DNA of 64,000 nt from Drosophila pseudoobscura. Taxonomy: Eukaryota > Arthropoda > Insecta > Diptera > Drosophilidae. Under the pieces are notes generated by a model, which was given only the letters and a program-made list of their open reading frames with translations, did not search any database and was not told the origin of the DNA. The stretch is from the NCBI RefSeq assembly GCF_009870125.1, contig NC_046683.1, positions 16,253,001-16,317,000 on the forward strand. The letters run 5' to 3'. Both the position numbers and the translations under genes were made by a program. Shown here piece after piece: positions 1 through 11,381 of the stretch. The first letter of the stretch is position 1. Every line of letters begins with the position of its first letter.

Positions 1-2
1 CT

Positions 3-1318
3 TTAGTTCTCCTCGTCGTACTCCAGAGACGACTCCTCCATGGCCGCTGTTTTCTTCGACTTCATGTGGACATTGAGGGATATCTGTCGCTTGAAGGTTT
101 TGCCACAATCGAGACACTTGAAGGGACGCTCGTTGGAATGGACCAGCATGTGGCGTGTCAGATCGGAGCTGTTGGCAAAGCTGCGCTTGTGACAGACCTG
201 GCACTCGTGGGGCTTCTCCTGGCTGTGGCATCGCTTGTGGGCAATAAGGTTGCTCGAGTAGCGGAAGGAGCGATGGCAGATGTCGCAGGTGTGCGGCTTC
301 TCGCCGGTGTGGGTCAGCATGTGCTTCTTGTAGCCGGACTTCTGGGTGAGCCGCTTGCCGCATAGGGTGCACTGGTATGGCTTGACCCCTTTGTGGGCGA
401 GCATGTGGGTGCGCAGCGACGAGGCCTGCCGATAGAACTTACCGCATATGTTACACGTATTGGGATTATTTGGATCGTGAGTCGTTATGTGCCCATCAAA
501 GGCGTTGCGTGTCTTGAATGACTCCCCGCAAATCGTGCACTCGAAGGGCTTGGCATCGCCATGCAGTTGCATGTGGTACTTGAACGAGTTGGATGTGCTC
601 AGCTGCTTGTTGCAGATCTGCAGCCAGATTACAAATTAGTCAAATCAAAAACTACTTGTTTTCTGTTTTTTCAGGCTCTCACCTTACACTGCAGCAGATC
701 GGAGATTGGCTTTGGTCTTCTGGCTCGGGCAGCGGTTGCTGCTGGCTGCTGCTCTTCCTCACTGGTGTCCTCCTGAGCCAGCTCCTCTACTTCCTCTTCC
801 TTCTCCTCCTCCCGCTGCTGCTCCTGCACTTCGACAACCTCGTATAGATCTTCTGGAATGTGGCTTGCCATGTGCATATCATCTTCAGGCATTTCCTCAA
901 TAATGTCGCAGCCCACTAGCACGTTGCTCTCTTCTTGTTCTTCCTCGACTATTTCCAGATCATTATTGAGCTCTGCTGCGTGATGTTCATTCAGTTTCAC
1001 CCCATTTATTGGCAGGCTGGCACAGCGCTTTTCATGACGTTCCCTTAGGAACTGATCTATGTTGCGGGCCTTCTGCTTGAACTCCATGACCTGCTCGAGA
1101 TTCGTTGCGCAGCTGCCGCATATGTGGTCTGGCATAAAGTCCTCCTCCTCGAGCACATCCACGCTAACGCAGTAGCTAAGGACCCTGGCCAGCGTTGTGA
1201 TTTGGCCACATATCCTGTTTGGTTTGAATAGAGAGAAGCTGTTCGGGGAGGGGACATAGCAGACACGACATGTGCGCGCAACGCGAGTGCCGGATCGCAA
1301 TACCACATTCGATGACAT
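3..1318 (-). CDS. ZAD-type C2H2 zinc-finger protein (dwg/Zw5 paralog, probably the CG2712 ortholog)
   Basis: Two exons (1318-683 and 617-3) join to a 416-residue protein. The start is an ATG at 1318 in good context (AAAAATG); upstream codons in the same frame contain no ATG. The N-terminus is a ZAD domain (CRVCY near residue 17, then CGSC near 65), the zinc-coordinating dimerisation module of insect zinc-finger factors. An acidic linker follows, then seven C2H2 fingers. The first finger is split by the intron (CK|IC). The sixth carries one extra residue, and the last lacks its final histidine. The motif QKSGYKKH is shared with the second ZAD gene on the other side of ttm50, so the two look like local duplicates. 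It is presumably a nuclear DNA-binding factor with unknown targets. The stop codon lies 3 bases from the window edge, so the 3' UTR is outside. Confidence 0.9.
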
Positions 1319-2364
1319 TTTTTGACTTATTTCACCTTTTGTGCACAAGATTTGTTTATATTTTCCTTCAAGGGACAAAAAACAGCAGCAGCGTCCTGTG
1401 CTGCCAGATCGCGCTTCTATGCTCTCAGCTGATTGGAACGATATATCGTATTCAGTCGATAGATTCGTAAGCCGGTTGTTGGGATTTGCTCTCCATACCC
1501 TAGGAAAGAGGATATTCTAGAGTCGAGGCCATGTTTGTCATCCCAGGCTCCATTGGATGCAGCAGCTAGTCAGTCTCTGTTATAAAGATATTTCAAGGAA
1601 ATTTTCAGTTTATGGTGTTCTTACCGATCGAGATATATATTAATATAGGAAACTAATAAAATCCATAAATGGTCTAAGACATGTCAATCTGAGAAAATGT
1701 CATCAGTGATATTTTAAATCAGCTTGAAAAACAAACGTTTAATATGAATTGAAGGAAATTGGGTATAAATATGTCTATAGCGTATACCTGTTGAACAGCA
1801 ACCATGACGTGATGTTCCATAAACACTTACGTTTCATTCCGTGCACACTTACGTTTTATTCTTTAACCTTCTTATTTTACCTTATTTTAGACACAATCAA
1901 ATAACACGGAGAACTTAATATTAACATATGTTTTAGAAAATTGATGCATCAATCCGATAAAATTATGTGCTTACGGCTGAAGGTCCTAGCTAGCTAGCAA
2001 TATTAAGCCGAATATCAAAATCGTGGAATACGATTTTCGATCATGGACAGAAAAAGTTTAACACATTGCCGACCAGTGAAACTTGAAGAATTTTAGCGCA
2101 GTTCTGGTGAAAGATATCGTGGTAATTTTTTTAAGCAAATATAAAGGATATGATGGACCTACAAGATTAATTATTGTTAATATTATTAGTGTTATTTTCC
2201 GCGGTTTAACCCAAGCTGTTACACTGTTTAAATAAAGGGGTTAAAGTGGGCTAAGTTCGTTTTTTCATCGGTATGCCGGCTCATCGTTTCAGAAAATAAA
2301 GTTTTAATAGTTAATATTTAGCTCGTAGAATTTTCGTTGATACAACTATTAGATTGGCATAAAA
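1319..2364. other. Divergent intergenic region between the ZAD gene and ttm50
   Basis: No coding potential is seen. The stretch separates two divergently transcribed genes and is AT-rich. It contains a partial copy of the promoter-associated repeat (1937-2040) and an ATATATCG-rich patch just upstream of the ZAD gene. Confidence 0.6.
1937..2040 (+). repeat. Partial copy of the dispersed promoter-associated repeat
   Basis: The stretch starting AAATTGATGCATCAAT and ending near CGTGGAATAC aligns with the 5' half of the copies at 58625 and 33725 (complement). It lies about 325 bases upstream of the ttm50 start, on the same strand as that gene. The Motif 6/DRE half of the repeat is not recognisable here. 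Confidence 0.6.
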
Positions 2365-3802
2365 ATGGCTCCGGGTAGCGTTTTCCAAATTTTGCGTATA
2401 GCTAAAGGAGCACGTCCGCCCGTTCTCACAGCATTTCAACGCACATTGGGTAATCATCAGAAGACTAGGTCGGCTCTTCCTCGTGCTCTGTGCACGGTGC
2501 GAAACTATAGCAGCACAGCCAGCAGTAAGTACAATTGGGAACTCTACCATTTACCATTTGATGATTGATTCATGGTTACATATGTGACATTACAGAAGAG
2601 GAACCTGCTCCATCTGCTGGCGACGCCGAAAATGCTTCATTGCTGTCGAAGCTATTTCCCCAAACAGCACCTGAGATGAACAAAACCGAAGAGCAGGAGC
2701 GTAAGAAGCGCGAAGAGGAGGAGACCAAGGAGAATGAGCGCGCCTGGAAACGCATGAAGCTGGGGTACGTAACCGCAAAAATTGAAAAGGAATACCCTGA
2801 ACATTCCCTCTAAACGTGGATGCTTTTATTAGCTTTGCCGTATTTGGTGGTGGCGGCATCGTCGGCGGTTTGTGGGCCCTCTATGAGTTTGGGAAGCCAG
2901 ATGTGGATCCCAATGGCCTGACAATAGAGGATGAGTTCACACACAAGCCCATGGTACAGCAGTATTTCCAACGCATGTGGAAATCACTGCACTACTACCA
3001 GAAGATGATACAAGAGCCGTCGCGTGACAAGCTCTTGCCCGATCCTCTCCAGCACCCATATGTACAGCCAAAATATACGCTTGTCCTCGAGATGAAAGAC
3101 GTTTTGGTGCATCCCGATTGGACATATCAGACTGGCTGGCGCTTCAAGAAGCGGCCCGGCGTCGATCACTTCCTGTCCGAGCTGGCCAAAGAATTTGAAA
3201 TCGTTGTCTTCACAGCCGAACAGGGCATGACGGTGTTCCCCATTCTAGACGCCCTCGATCCGCACGGCTATATCATGTATCGTCTGGTGCGCGATGCCAC
3301 GCACTTTGTCGATGGCCATCACGTCAAGAATTTAAACAATTTGAATCGTGACCTGCGAAAGGTAAGTGTCTCCCGCTAATACTTGATGAGAAATGGATGA
3401 TGAGACCTACTTTCGCTTTTCGCGGCAGGTGATTGTGGTCGATTGGGACGACAATGCCACAAAAATGCATCCAGATAACACATTCGGCATCGCTCGCTGG
3501 AATGGGAACGACGATGATACGCAGCTCCTCGATCTGGTGGCCTTTCTAAAGAGTAAGTTCCCACTTGGGGTTTCATTCCTCTCTGGTTAATGGTTTATTT
3601 CTCTCGTTTAGTTATTGCCCAAAACGACGTGGAAGATGTGAGGGAAACCCTGCACTATTATCGACAGTTTGAGGATCCTATCAGTCAATTCAGAGAGAAT
3701 CAGCGCAAGCTGGCCGAACAAATGCAGGAGGAGGAACGCATTGAGAGAGCTAAGGCGAAGCCCATGGTCAAGCAATGGACACGCAACCTTCTGGGACGCT
3801 AG
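2365..3802 (+). CDS. ttm50: Tim50-like mitochondrial inner-membrane translocase subunit
   Basis: Five exons (2365-2524, 2596-2764, 2833-3361, 3429-3552, 3612-3802) encode 390 residues. Tim50 is the receptor of the TIM23 complex and takes matrix-bound preproteins from TOM. The basic, Ser/Arg-rich N-terminus looks like a mitochondrial presequence. A charged coiled stretch follows, then a glycine-rich single membrane span ([18 protein letters not shown]) and an FCP1/HAD-like domain in the intermembrane space. The HAD nucleophile motif DxDx(T/V) reads LEMKDVLVH, so both catalytic aspartates are lost, as is usual in Tim50: the domain binds peptide and is not a phosphatase. VVDWDD marks the later HAD motif. 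The charged C-terminus is standard. The gene sits between two ZAD genes transcribed from the other strand. Confidence 0.93.
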
Positions 3803-5520
3803 AACCGCCCCCACCCCCAAATCATCCCAGACACCCAGAAAGACAAATTAAACATACACAAAACTAAATTCAAATGAACCCCAAAAAGCACACGAACCGA
3901 CCGAATAGAATGTCTAGAGATTTTGGGCTGGGGACAGGGAAATTGCAAGTAAAAATCGTCTTATTTTTGTAATTGAATAAATCAAGCGAAAGTTGTTGTT
4001 TTCAATGAATTGCATAGCTTGTTTTCGTTGCATGGCAAATGTTATCTTAATAATAATAATATAATAGTTACACTTAAACAAATAAAAAAACAAACACCAA
4101 AGACGAAGACGTAGAGAGATACATACATACATATATATGTAAATATGTAATAAACATTCATCTATATATAAACCCGCTTGTACCTTTGACCCTGTTTTTC
4201 TCTGGAACTTTTATCAATTGAAATTTTCGATATTTTCTAAGTGGCAGTCGGCTTGATAGATCAAATATTAATGCTCATGAAACATGGCTTAAATCTGGGT
4301 GGTGGTACGCCATATTGGAGATATACATCGGTAATTCCTCTGTAATCCTGGGTAACCTAACTAGTCCTCGATATTAGTGCTCTATAATTCGAAGCCAGCC
4401 CAAAGTAAATCTCTATTATGGGCACTCTACCGAAAGCAGCATCATCTAAGCAGCTCTCGCCCTCCATCTCTCTGGATATGTCGCTTTCGTTTGTCCTTGG
4501 CCAGCAGCAGCATCTGAGCAGCTCTCGCAATCATTTTCAGCTTTGCTTTAATTCAGGGCACAGTCGAATCGAATCGTCTGTCCTGGCAATCACTCTTCAC
4601 CAATCTAATCCTTGACTGACTCGTTCAATCGTGCACATGATTTCACTTATCTCGCTCGAACCTGTTGCTATCGTTTATCTTTATATATAAAACATATATA
4701 AATATATATATAAAAATAAAAATAAATTATATCCATTTAAAAACTAAGCAATTGCTACTCAAAAATTTGAGTGACTAGTGCATTCAAAATTAGTAGTAAT
4801 ATGATTTAGTTAAAATAAACATAAAACACACAAAAATATAGAAAAAGATGACCAGTAAGCCAAATAAAATAAAGTAAATTTTTAAAAATCCCTCCACAGA
4901 AAAGCTACAGTTAATAACAGATTACCTTAAATAAACAAATATATACCACGGCATTTAAGTTAATAATTATAAATATTGTAAATTAATTGTAATTAAAAAT
5001 ATGATCTTTGTAATTTTATTTTTAAAGTTTGACTTAACTAATCTAATAAATAGTTTGATTTAACTAAATGAAATCAAAATTAAATGAAAAATACATTTTT
5101 GTCGATTTTTTATTTTTTTTATTTGTTAGTCGAATTTTGATGGTTGTTGGGGTTTGTTAGTCTTTATGACCAATGAAACTTAATCATGACAGAAACAATA
5201 ACTGGTGCAATCAAATATTTATGTATAATTATTTTACCGAATTCTACGAAGACTTTGTCAAGGCGGTGTTCCTGAATATTTTTACAGAGCTCTCTGCCAA
5301 ATGTGCTCAAAATGATCGCTTCCACAGTTTAGAAAACAGTATTTTTGGCAAACATGAAGCATATATCCACCTTTTACTTTTACCCTTTCCAGTTTCTTCT
5401 CTACGAGTACTATCCGCAGTTTTATACATGATATATAGTCTATATATATTTTTAGATATTCTTAGGCTAACCTTAAACCAGTAGTCCCTCCCCTTAGCGT
5501 CCCTGCCGCTGCTGCGTGGC
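3803..5520. other. Convergent intergenic region and 3' UTRs (ttm50 and dwg)
   Basis: No supported gene. The stretch is AT-rich, with AATAAA signals near 3975 (ttm50 direction) and long A/T tracts at 4690-5150. Short open frames on both strands here (for example 5173-5484) have no recognisable domain and overlap the expected 3' UTR of the minus-strand zinc-finger gene. Confidence 0.6.
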
Positions 5521-7274
5521 CTAGAGCACCACCACAACCTTGGAGTTGGACACTTTTTGGTCAGTTACGTCGGCCGAATGCATGACCGTAGAGGATCCTC
5601 CTCCTCCACCGCCATGACGGTGGTTGAGATCATTGGTCACATGCATGCCCACGCCCACGCCGACTGCCGAAGTGCTGACAACGGAGGTGGTGGTGCCACT
5701 GTGGCGCGACTCCTTGTTGTGGACGCGCAGGTGACTGTTCAGTCGCTTCTTGGTGGGGAATGCCTTGCCGCAGATCTCGCACTTGAATGGCTTCTCGCCG
5801 GAGTGCAAGCGGACATGGGCATTGAGGTTGCTGGTGAATGTGAAGGCACGACCACAGATGTGGCACTTGTGCGGCTTTTGGCCGGAGTGGACAAGCAGGT
5901 GCTTCTTGTAGCCGGACTTCTGCGACAGTCCCACGCCGCAAATCTCACAGGTGAACATCTTGGCACCGGTGTGGCTAACCTTGTGCTGCCTCAGCGATGA
6001 GGAATCATAGTAGGCTTTGTCGCACAAATCACAAGCATATGGTCGCTCTCCGGTGTGCGTGAGCATGTGGCGTCTTAGATGATCCAAAGCGGCATAGCCG
6101 CGACCGCACTGATCACAATTGTGTGGCTTTTCCTCTGCATGGGTGCGCTTGTGGGCGGCCAGGCTAGATGTGGTGCGATAGAATCTTCCACAGATGGTGC
6201 ACTGGTGGGGCTTGACATTGGTGTGGGTAAGCATGTGCTCCTTGAAGTTGCGCAAATGCTTCAGCTTCTTGCCGCACTCCTCGCATCTGTACAGCTTTTC
6301 GTTTATGTGGGAACGCATGTGCTGGTTCAAGCGGCACTGTTGGCGGAAAGGCTTGTGGCATTCGGTGCAGACATACGGTAGCGGCTCGCAGGGCAGTTGG
6401 CTCGAATCCAGGGACTCATCTAGGTAGTCTTCCTCCTCGGCCTCGACCTCCTCTTCTTCGCCAGTCTGTTGGATAGTTTTTGGATGCAAATTAACGTTTC
6501 TACGGGATGGGGGTTTGCACTTACCAAATGCTCCTCTGTTTCCTCCTCTACGATCTCCAGTCCCTCTTCGCCGACCTCTTCTAGGGCGTCTTCGGAGCGT
6601 ATCACTATCATTTGGTCATCGAGCATATCGGCTGTCGTTTCGTCCATCACTTCAATGTCATCCTCATCGCCGTCAAGCGAGCAGAACTCATTCTTGATGG
6701 TCACATATTCGATTTCTGCTGGCTGGTACTCATGGACGCTCTCCATCTCTAAATGCTCGGCTGTGGTTGTTAGCTGTTCATCCTCCTCCTCGTCTACATG
6801 CTCCTCATGCTCCTCATGCTCGGCCACCTCCTCGATGACGAACTCCTCCTCGACTTGCTGCAGTTCGTTCAGATTCTCTAGCATAGCGGACGACGACTCG
6901 TCCGTGGAGGAGCCCTGTTTGGCGCTGCTGCCCCCCTGCACATCGGATAGCATCTCAACCATGACGTACTCATCGAAGGCGTCGTTGGCTTCATTCAGTC
7001 CCTGGCGCAGAAGTTCGTCCGAATCAATAACCATGCGCTTGAATGCAACTGCCTGCTCCAGGAGCTGCAGGCAGTTCTGGCATATGTGCTGCGGCATCGT
7101 TTCGCCGTCCTCCGGCTCAAATGAGAGGTTCGAGCAATACTTTAGCATGTTGGCCAGGGTGGTGGTGCCTTCGGTACCAATCTCGATCTCGTCTTGGAGC
7201 GATTTATATAGCTTGCAGGCTCGTGTACAGGTACGGCAATTCATCACCACGCTCCCAGCCTTGGCCGTCATCAT
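5521..7274 (-). CDS. dwg: ZAD-type zinc-finger insulator protein, probable deformed wings / Zw5
   Basis: Two exons (7274-6525 and 6465-5521) encode 564 residues. The N-terminal ZAD domain has its Cys pairs at CRTC (residue 13) and CQNC. A long, very acidic, glutamate-rich middle follows, then eight C2H2 fingers, the first at YVCTECHKPF and the last at FKCEICGKAF. Zw5 of D. melanogaster is known as an essential ZAD protein with eight fingers that binds the scs boundary element and blocks enhancers. Length, finger count and the neighbours vilya and fs(1)Ya support that identity, but the adjacent ZAD paralog makes a swap possible. The C-terminal tail is Gly/His/Ser-rich. The upstream region carries DRE and Motif 6-like signals typical of housekeeping fly promoters. 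Confidence 0.75.
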
Positions 7275-7623
7275 TGTATTGCGAATTCTCTTATTTTAAT
7301 TGCTATATTTCGTCAGTTTTTTCGAATAATCCGAATGCTTTTCCTATACCACGCACACAACGACTTCTTTTGCTTTTTTTTGCTATTTTATTTAAAAAGC
7401 AAGCAAAATGTGTTGTCAAAACAAAAAACTATGGTCAATAATACACTCTACACGGTTACTACACGGTCACTTCACATTTTCTACACAATGGAAGGAAAAA
7501 GAGGGTGTGGACAACAGGCAACACGGCAATTTGCAATATGTCTTGGCTGGTTTTGCCTGCTGTCCATACCCTTTTTTATAGCCCATTCACATTTACAACT
7601 CATTTTTTCGTCGCAGGAGATAC

Positions 7624-7690
7624 CACTTATCGATAATTATATAGTATATACTCAGAAATATACTGAAATAGACGTCACAGTTACAAAATA
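7624..7690 (-). promoter_or_regulatory. Motif 6 + DRE promoter block upstream of dwg
   Basis: On the minus strand this reads CAGTATATTTCTGAG (Motif 6-like, KTYRGTATWTTT), then about 20 bases later TTATCGATAA (DRE). The same order and similar spacing occur in the 58.6-kb and 33.5-kb copies of the promoter repeat. Confidence 0.55.
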
Positions 7691-7786
7691 TATGCCTTGA
7701 TTTTGATATTTTTGATATTATTTGATCTGTTTGAAGAAATTAAAAACTAATATTAAGAGTGCGTAAGTTAGACATGGTGTATAAAC

Positions 7787-7840
7787 GGCCAGTTTGACCG
7801 CGGACTTATTATACGGACTGACACTCAGAAGTATACCGAT
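7787..7840 (-). promoter_or_regulatory. Second promoter-repeat fragment (Motif 6 and degenerate Motif 1)
   Basis: The minus strand matches the core of the copy upstream of the TLC gene: CGGTATACTTCTGAG, then a GTCAGTCCGTATA stretch, then CCGCGGTCAAACTG in place of CCGCGGTCACACTG. The DRE between them is degraded. It points toward dwg, about 510 bases from its start codon. Confidence 0.5.
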
Positions 7841-8177
7841 AAAAAAAAGAACCAAGTCCATTCAAACCGCCTATGTTCAAAAAGTGAACAGCTCGAATAA
7901 AGCCGCTGAAAAAAAAGCCGAAACAGATAGCCAATAACCGATTTGAAGGAAGCAGTTCGCCTATCGATACTATCGATTGAATAATCGCAAGAGCTGCGCG
8001 CCAAAGCGAATTGTTTGAAAGTGAATGACTGACAAGGTTATGAAAGCAACCCAGTGGAATAAGCGATGCACGGAAGTAGGATTTGAGAGATCGAAAATCC
8101 AAAAACCTGCGTTTTCAATTTAATTAAAACAATTGCAAATTACTAAATCAAATTTGTGGAAGACACTAAACATACAA

Positions 8178-9054
8178 TTACAGATCGAATGAATTATTTG
8201 ACTCGTGAGCAAAGCTGGTGATTTGCTGCCTACGATTTTCTGCAGCTGCCGATTGCGGCGGTGGCATACGATTCCGAAAGCTGGTAGGGGCCCTGGAATC
8301 AAGTGGGTCGATCGCCAGGACCGATGCGGGCCCCGTATGCTCTTCCATTGATCTCCGACGCTTGGACATGAGAAAACTAAAGAACGATTAAAAAAGTAAT
8401 TTCGTTTCGCTTAATTGTCAAAGACTTACCGGCGTTCCGCCTCTTTTTGCTTTGCCACCTGCAATTTAATTTGACGCATTCGTAGAGTCAGTTTTCTCCG
8501 CTCCACGCGCAGCGTCTGTTGCTCATGAAAGTGCTTCTGGCATACCAACTGGGCTAGCTCTATGTCCTTGTCTAATTTGTCCATAATCTTCTCCTGTCGA
8601 GGACAAAAGACAAGCAATTAAACTGAACTGAAACTAATACATTTTAGGTAATTTTGTAATTAGATAAGTTGTTTACCTTCTTTTCCTTGTACTTATTGAA
8701 ATGTTTTTGGTTGGTTCGCTGGAATGTTTCTACGAAATCAAGGGCCAAATTCCACGGCTCCGGATGAAACAACCGCTTCAGATTGTTGGGCATCGAGTTG
8801 TTTATTTGCCGGCCGCGCACATTCTTGTGGCAGATGGGGCACGTGTAGATGGGCGCATCGCTGGGCGTGCGTCCTAGGCAGGCTTTCACGCATTTCTCGC
8901 AGCTCACATGCTGGCAGGCCAGTAAAAAGAACATGTGCCTCTTGAGGGCAAACTGATCGAAGCAGCGATTGCAGTGTATCCATAGTTTATTGGCATCCGG
9001 CTTGGGCGTCGGGGACGATTTGCCAGCATCGTCCGCGCCAACTTTGGACATCAT
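8178..9054 (-). CDS. vilya: Vilya, Zip3-like RING protein of meiotic recombination
   Basis: Three exons (9054-8677, 8593-8430, 8376-8178) encode 246 residues. Vilya belongs to the Zip3/RNF212 family of small RING proteins that mark meiotic double-strand-break and crossover sites in Drosophila oocytes. The RING is complete: CNRCFDQF, then CQHVSCEKC, then CPICHKN, within roughly residues 25-75. A Lys/Arg-rich coiled-coil segment follows (exon 2, a heptad-like run around ELAQLVCQKHFHEQQ), then a Ser/Pro-rich tail, matching the Zip3 layout. The start uses tandem ATGs (9054 and 9051). The neighbour fs(1)Ya is transcribed on the same strand 225 bases upstream. Identity rests on architecture and neighbourhood. 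Confidence 0.85.
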
Positions 9055-9279
9055 TTTGATCAAATATCGGTGCAAATGTTTTGGGTTTGTTTATTTAATT
9101 GTAACTGGACTTTTCCCAGGGCTGGGATACCAGTATAACAAATTATTCCAGCTATATGGCAGCTTCGCTGTGTGTACTAACTTTCGGGCAACTCTGTCAG
9201 GATAACGGAACATACAATAACACAAGACTTTTATTTGAATATAAAAAGAAACATGAAACACAATATTTAAAACTATTAG

Positions 9280-11381
9280 TTAGGTCTGGCGCATCCGCTC
9301 AATTGGTTCCCTGGGCCGGATTCGATACCGCTTCGACGAACTGGACGGCGACATGGAATTGTAATACTGATTATCCAGTGTCTGAGTGCGCTTCCGCTTC
9401 AAGGGATGCACATCATCCGTAGCTTGCGTCGAGGTGCGCACAAGAGAGCCTGCTATCGAGGCGCAACGTCTGATCAGGGAGCCAGATGATCCATTGTTCT
9501 CCTTGTTCTCCTTGTCGCCTCGCAATGTGGCCGGCAGTCGCATCATGGAGCTCATTATGGACCATAGGCGTCCTGTGCCCTGATCCTGCTTCTTATCTTT
9601 TCGTGTGGAGGCATTGGTGGGCAAAAAGACCTCTTCATCTTCATCTTCCTCCACCCCAGGACTTTGACCCACTGGCAGGTCCTGGACCCCACTGAAGGCT
9701 GCCAGCTTGTAGCAATCTCGCAGCGGCGGACGAGCTCTGAGACGTTCCGGCGGCGGTGAACTGCGATACATGGATGGCACAGACTTCTCCTTCTTGATGG
9801 CGGGCGAGAACTCCCCGCTTATCTGGCGCGGTACAATCGGCTGCCTGCGCCGCTCTGGACGCTCCGGTGTGCCAGTATTCGGAGTGTAGAATGTATCCTT
9901 ACTGTCCTCCTCCCCATTCTGGAAGGCTACTTCCTGGCTCTTGTGCGGTGTCTCAAATTTAATTTGCTTCTTATTAATGGCAGCGCCAGTAACTCTGGTG
10001 ATGGGTGTAATGGGCGGCACATGAACCTCCGCCGACTCCGAGGTGGATCGGATGATCTCCACACTCTCGCAGGAATTGTAAACGGTCGACCCGCTACTCT
10101 CCCCAATGCTCGAGGGCATGGTCCTGGTAATGATAATCGATTCTGTGGTCAGTTTTTGGGCCGAGAGCAGATATGGCCTCCTGTAAACATCATGAGGATG
10201 CGACAAGGAATTCGTCTCCGAGGAAGAGCTCTCACTTTGAGTTCGTCGAACGACGGGCGAAAGGCGCAGATCTAAAGCAGATGATCCAGCTGCTCCCCCA
10301 TCGGCCGAGTAGCTATTGTTATCGCTGAGATCGAGACGAACCCGCCGCTGGATAAGGCCGGTCGGGGGAGGAACCAGCATTGCTCCATGCTCGACAAAGG
10401 CTTTCTGAATGCTCTTGGACATGACCTGTCGGAGTGGGGTGACAGCGCTTATCTTGTTGCGAGCCCCCACCTTCCAGGCACGCTGCTGTAGCTGCTGCTG
10501 GATCGGATTTCCCTCAAGGGCCGGGCTCGGCTCCTCCTGATAGATGCTCGACACGTGTCCCCCATTGGAGGCATTGAAGGTGAGCGGCTCCTTGGGCTTG
10601 GCAAACATCGACTCCAACTGGACGGGGGTTGAAGTGGATCGAATTATCTTCCCCTTTTCTACGGTTTCATGCAGGTTTGCCAGCTGACCGATGCTGCGCC
10701 TAATCGATGATCCATTACTGATGGATGAGATATTCCTGATGGAGGAGACACTGTCGCCTATCAGTTCGTCGTGGGTTACACGACTCTTGGCCTTCCAGCG
10801 CATATTAATCAACGAAATGGGCGTCAAGCCCGGCGAGGTCTGGGTGGAGATGGTGGTGCACATTGGCGCACCCGAAGCGGGTACCATAGCCAGCGCCTGC
10901 TTTACAGTCACTTTGGATGATTCCGTATTGGCAGTTAGATCGCTGCTGCTGCCACTGCAGTCCTGTCGCATATCCACGCACTTGCTGAACTCTTGCAGAT
11001 CGTTGATCTTCGTGTAGTTGCGTAAACACTTGCGACATCGCAGTGGTAGGTGGGCGGTCTCGATGTGCGCCAATAACTCCGCATAGATTTCCTCACACAG
11101 CACAAGGGGCTTGCGCTCGCATATCGGACAGAACACGTAGATAGTAGTCAGTCCCGACTCCATTTTCATTTTATGTTCGACTATGCCGATAGCATTAGCC
11201 ATAGCAAGCGGCTCTCTCACTGCAATGGCGTGGGTTTTGAACTGATGCTTATTGCGGCATTTACCGCAACAGAATACACGCTGGCAGATGTGACACTTGC
11301 CCTGGCAATGAAACAAGACAATCGTATACAAACTCGTGGCGGTCTTTGGTTTAGGTATCATACCTCATCGAACTGCCACAT
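9280..11381 (-). CDS. fs(1)Ya: Young arrest (YA) nuclear lamina protein, maternal
   Basis: I favour two exons: a six-codon first exon (11381-11364, MWQFDE) and a long second exon (11301-9280), giving 679 residues. An ATG at 11361 inside the intron also reads through in frame and would give 693 residues. YA is a maternally supplied lamina protein needed for the first mitotic divisions after fertilisation; I recall the D. melanogaster protein as about 696 residues. Visible here are N-terminal Cys/His clusters (CHICQRVFCCGKC, then CPICERKP, then CRKCLRNY), a long Ser/Thr-rich middle with many SP/TP sites suited to cell-cycle kinases, and a basic C-terminus (PLKRKRTQ and SSSSKRYRIRPREP). A minus-strand AATAAA lies about 45 bases past the stop, near 9229. 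Confidence 0.85.

Larger units (their letters stand above)
7275..8177. other. Intergenic region: dwg promoter and vilya 3' flank
   Basis: No coding sequence is supported. Moving upstream of dwg there is a DRE (TTATCGATAA, 7627-7636) next to a Motif 6-like TATA-rich box, then a second block (7787-7840) matching the core of the promoter repeat. A further doubled DRE-like site (ATCGATACTATCGAT, near 7972) lies close to the vilya 3' end. Confidence 0.55.

Noticed and set aside
4418-4615. A 65-codon frame in the ttm50-dwg intergenic region
   Set aside because: No Kozak support, splice signals or recognisable motif; Ser/Gln-rich composition is common by chance.
5173-5484. A 103-codon frame on the + strand near dwg
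   Set aside because: It is antisense to the expected dwg 3' UTR, in AT-rich DNA, with no recognisable domain.
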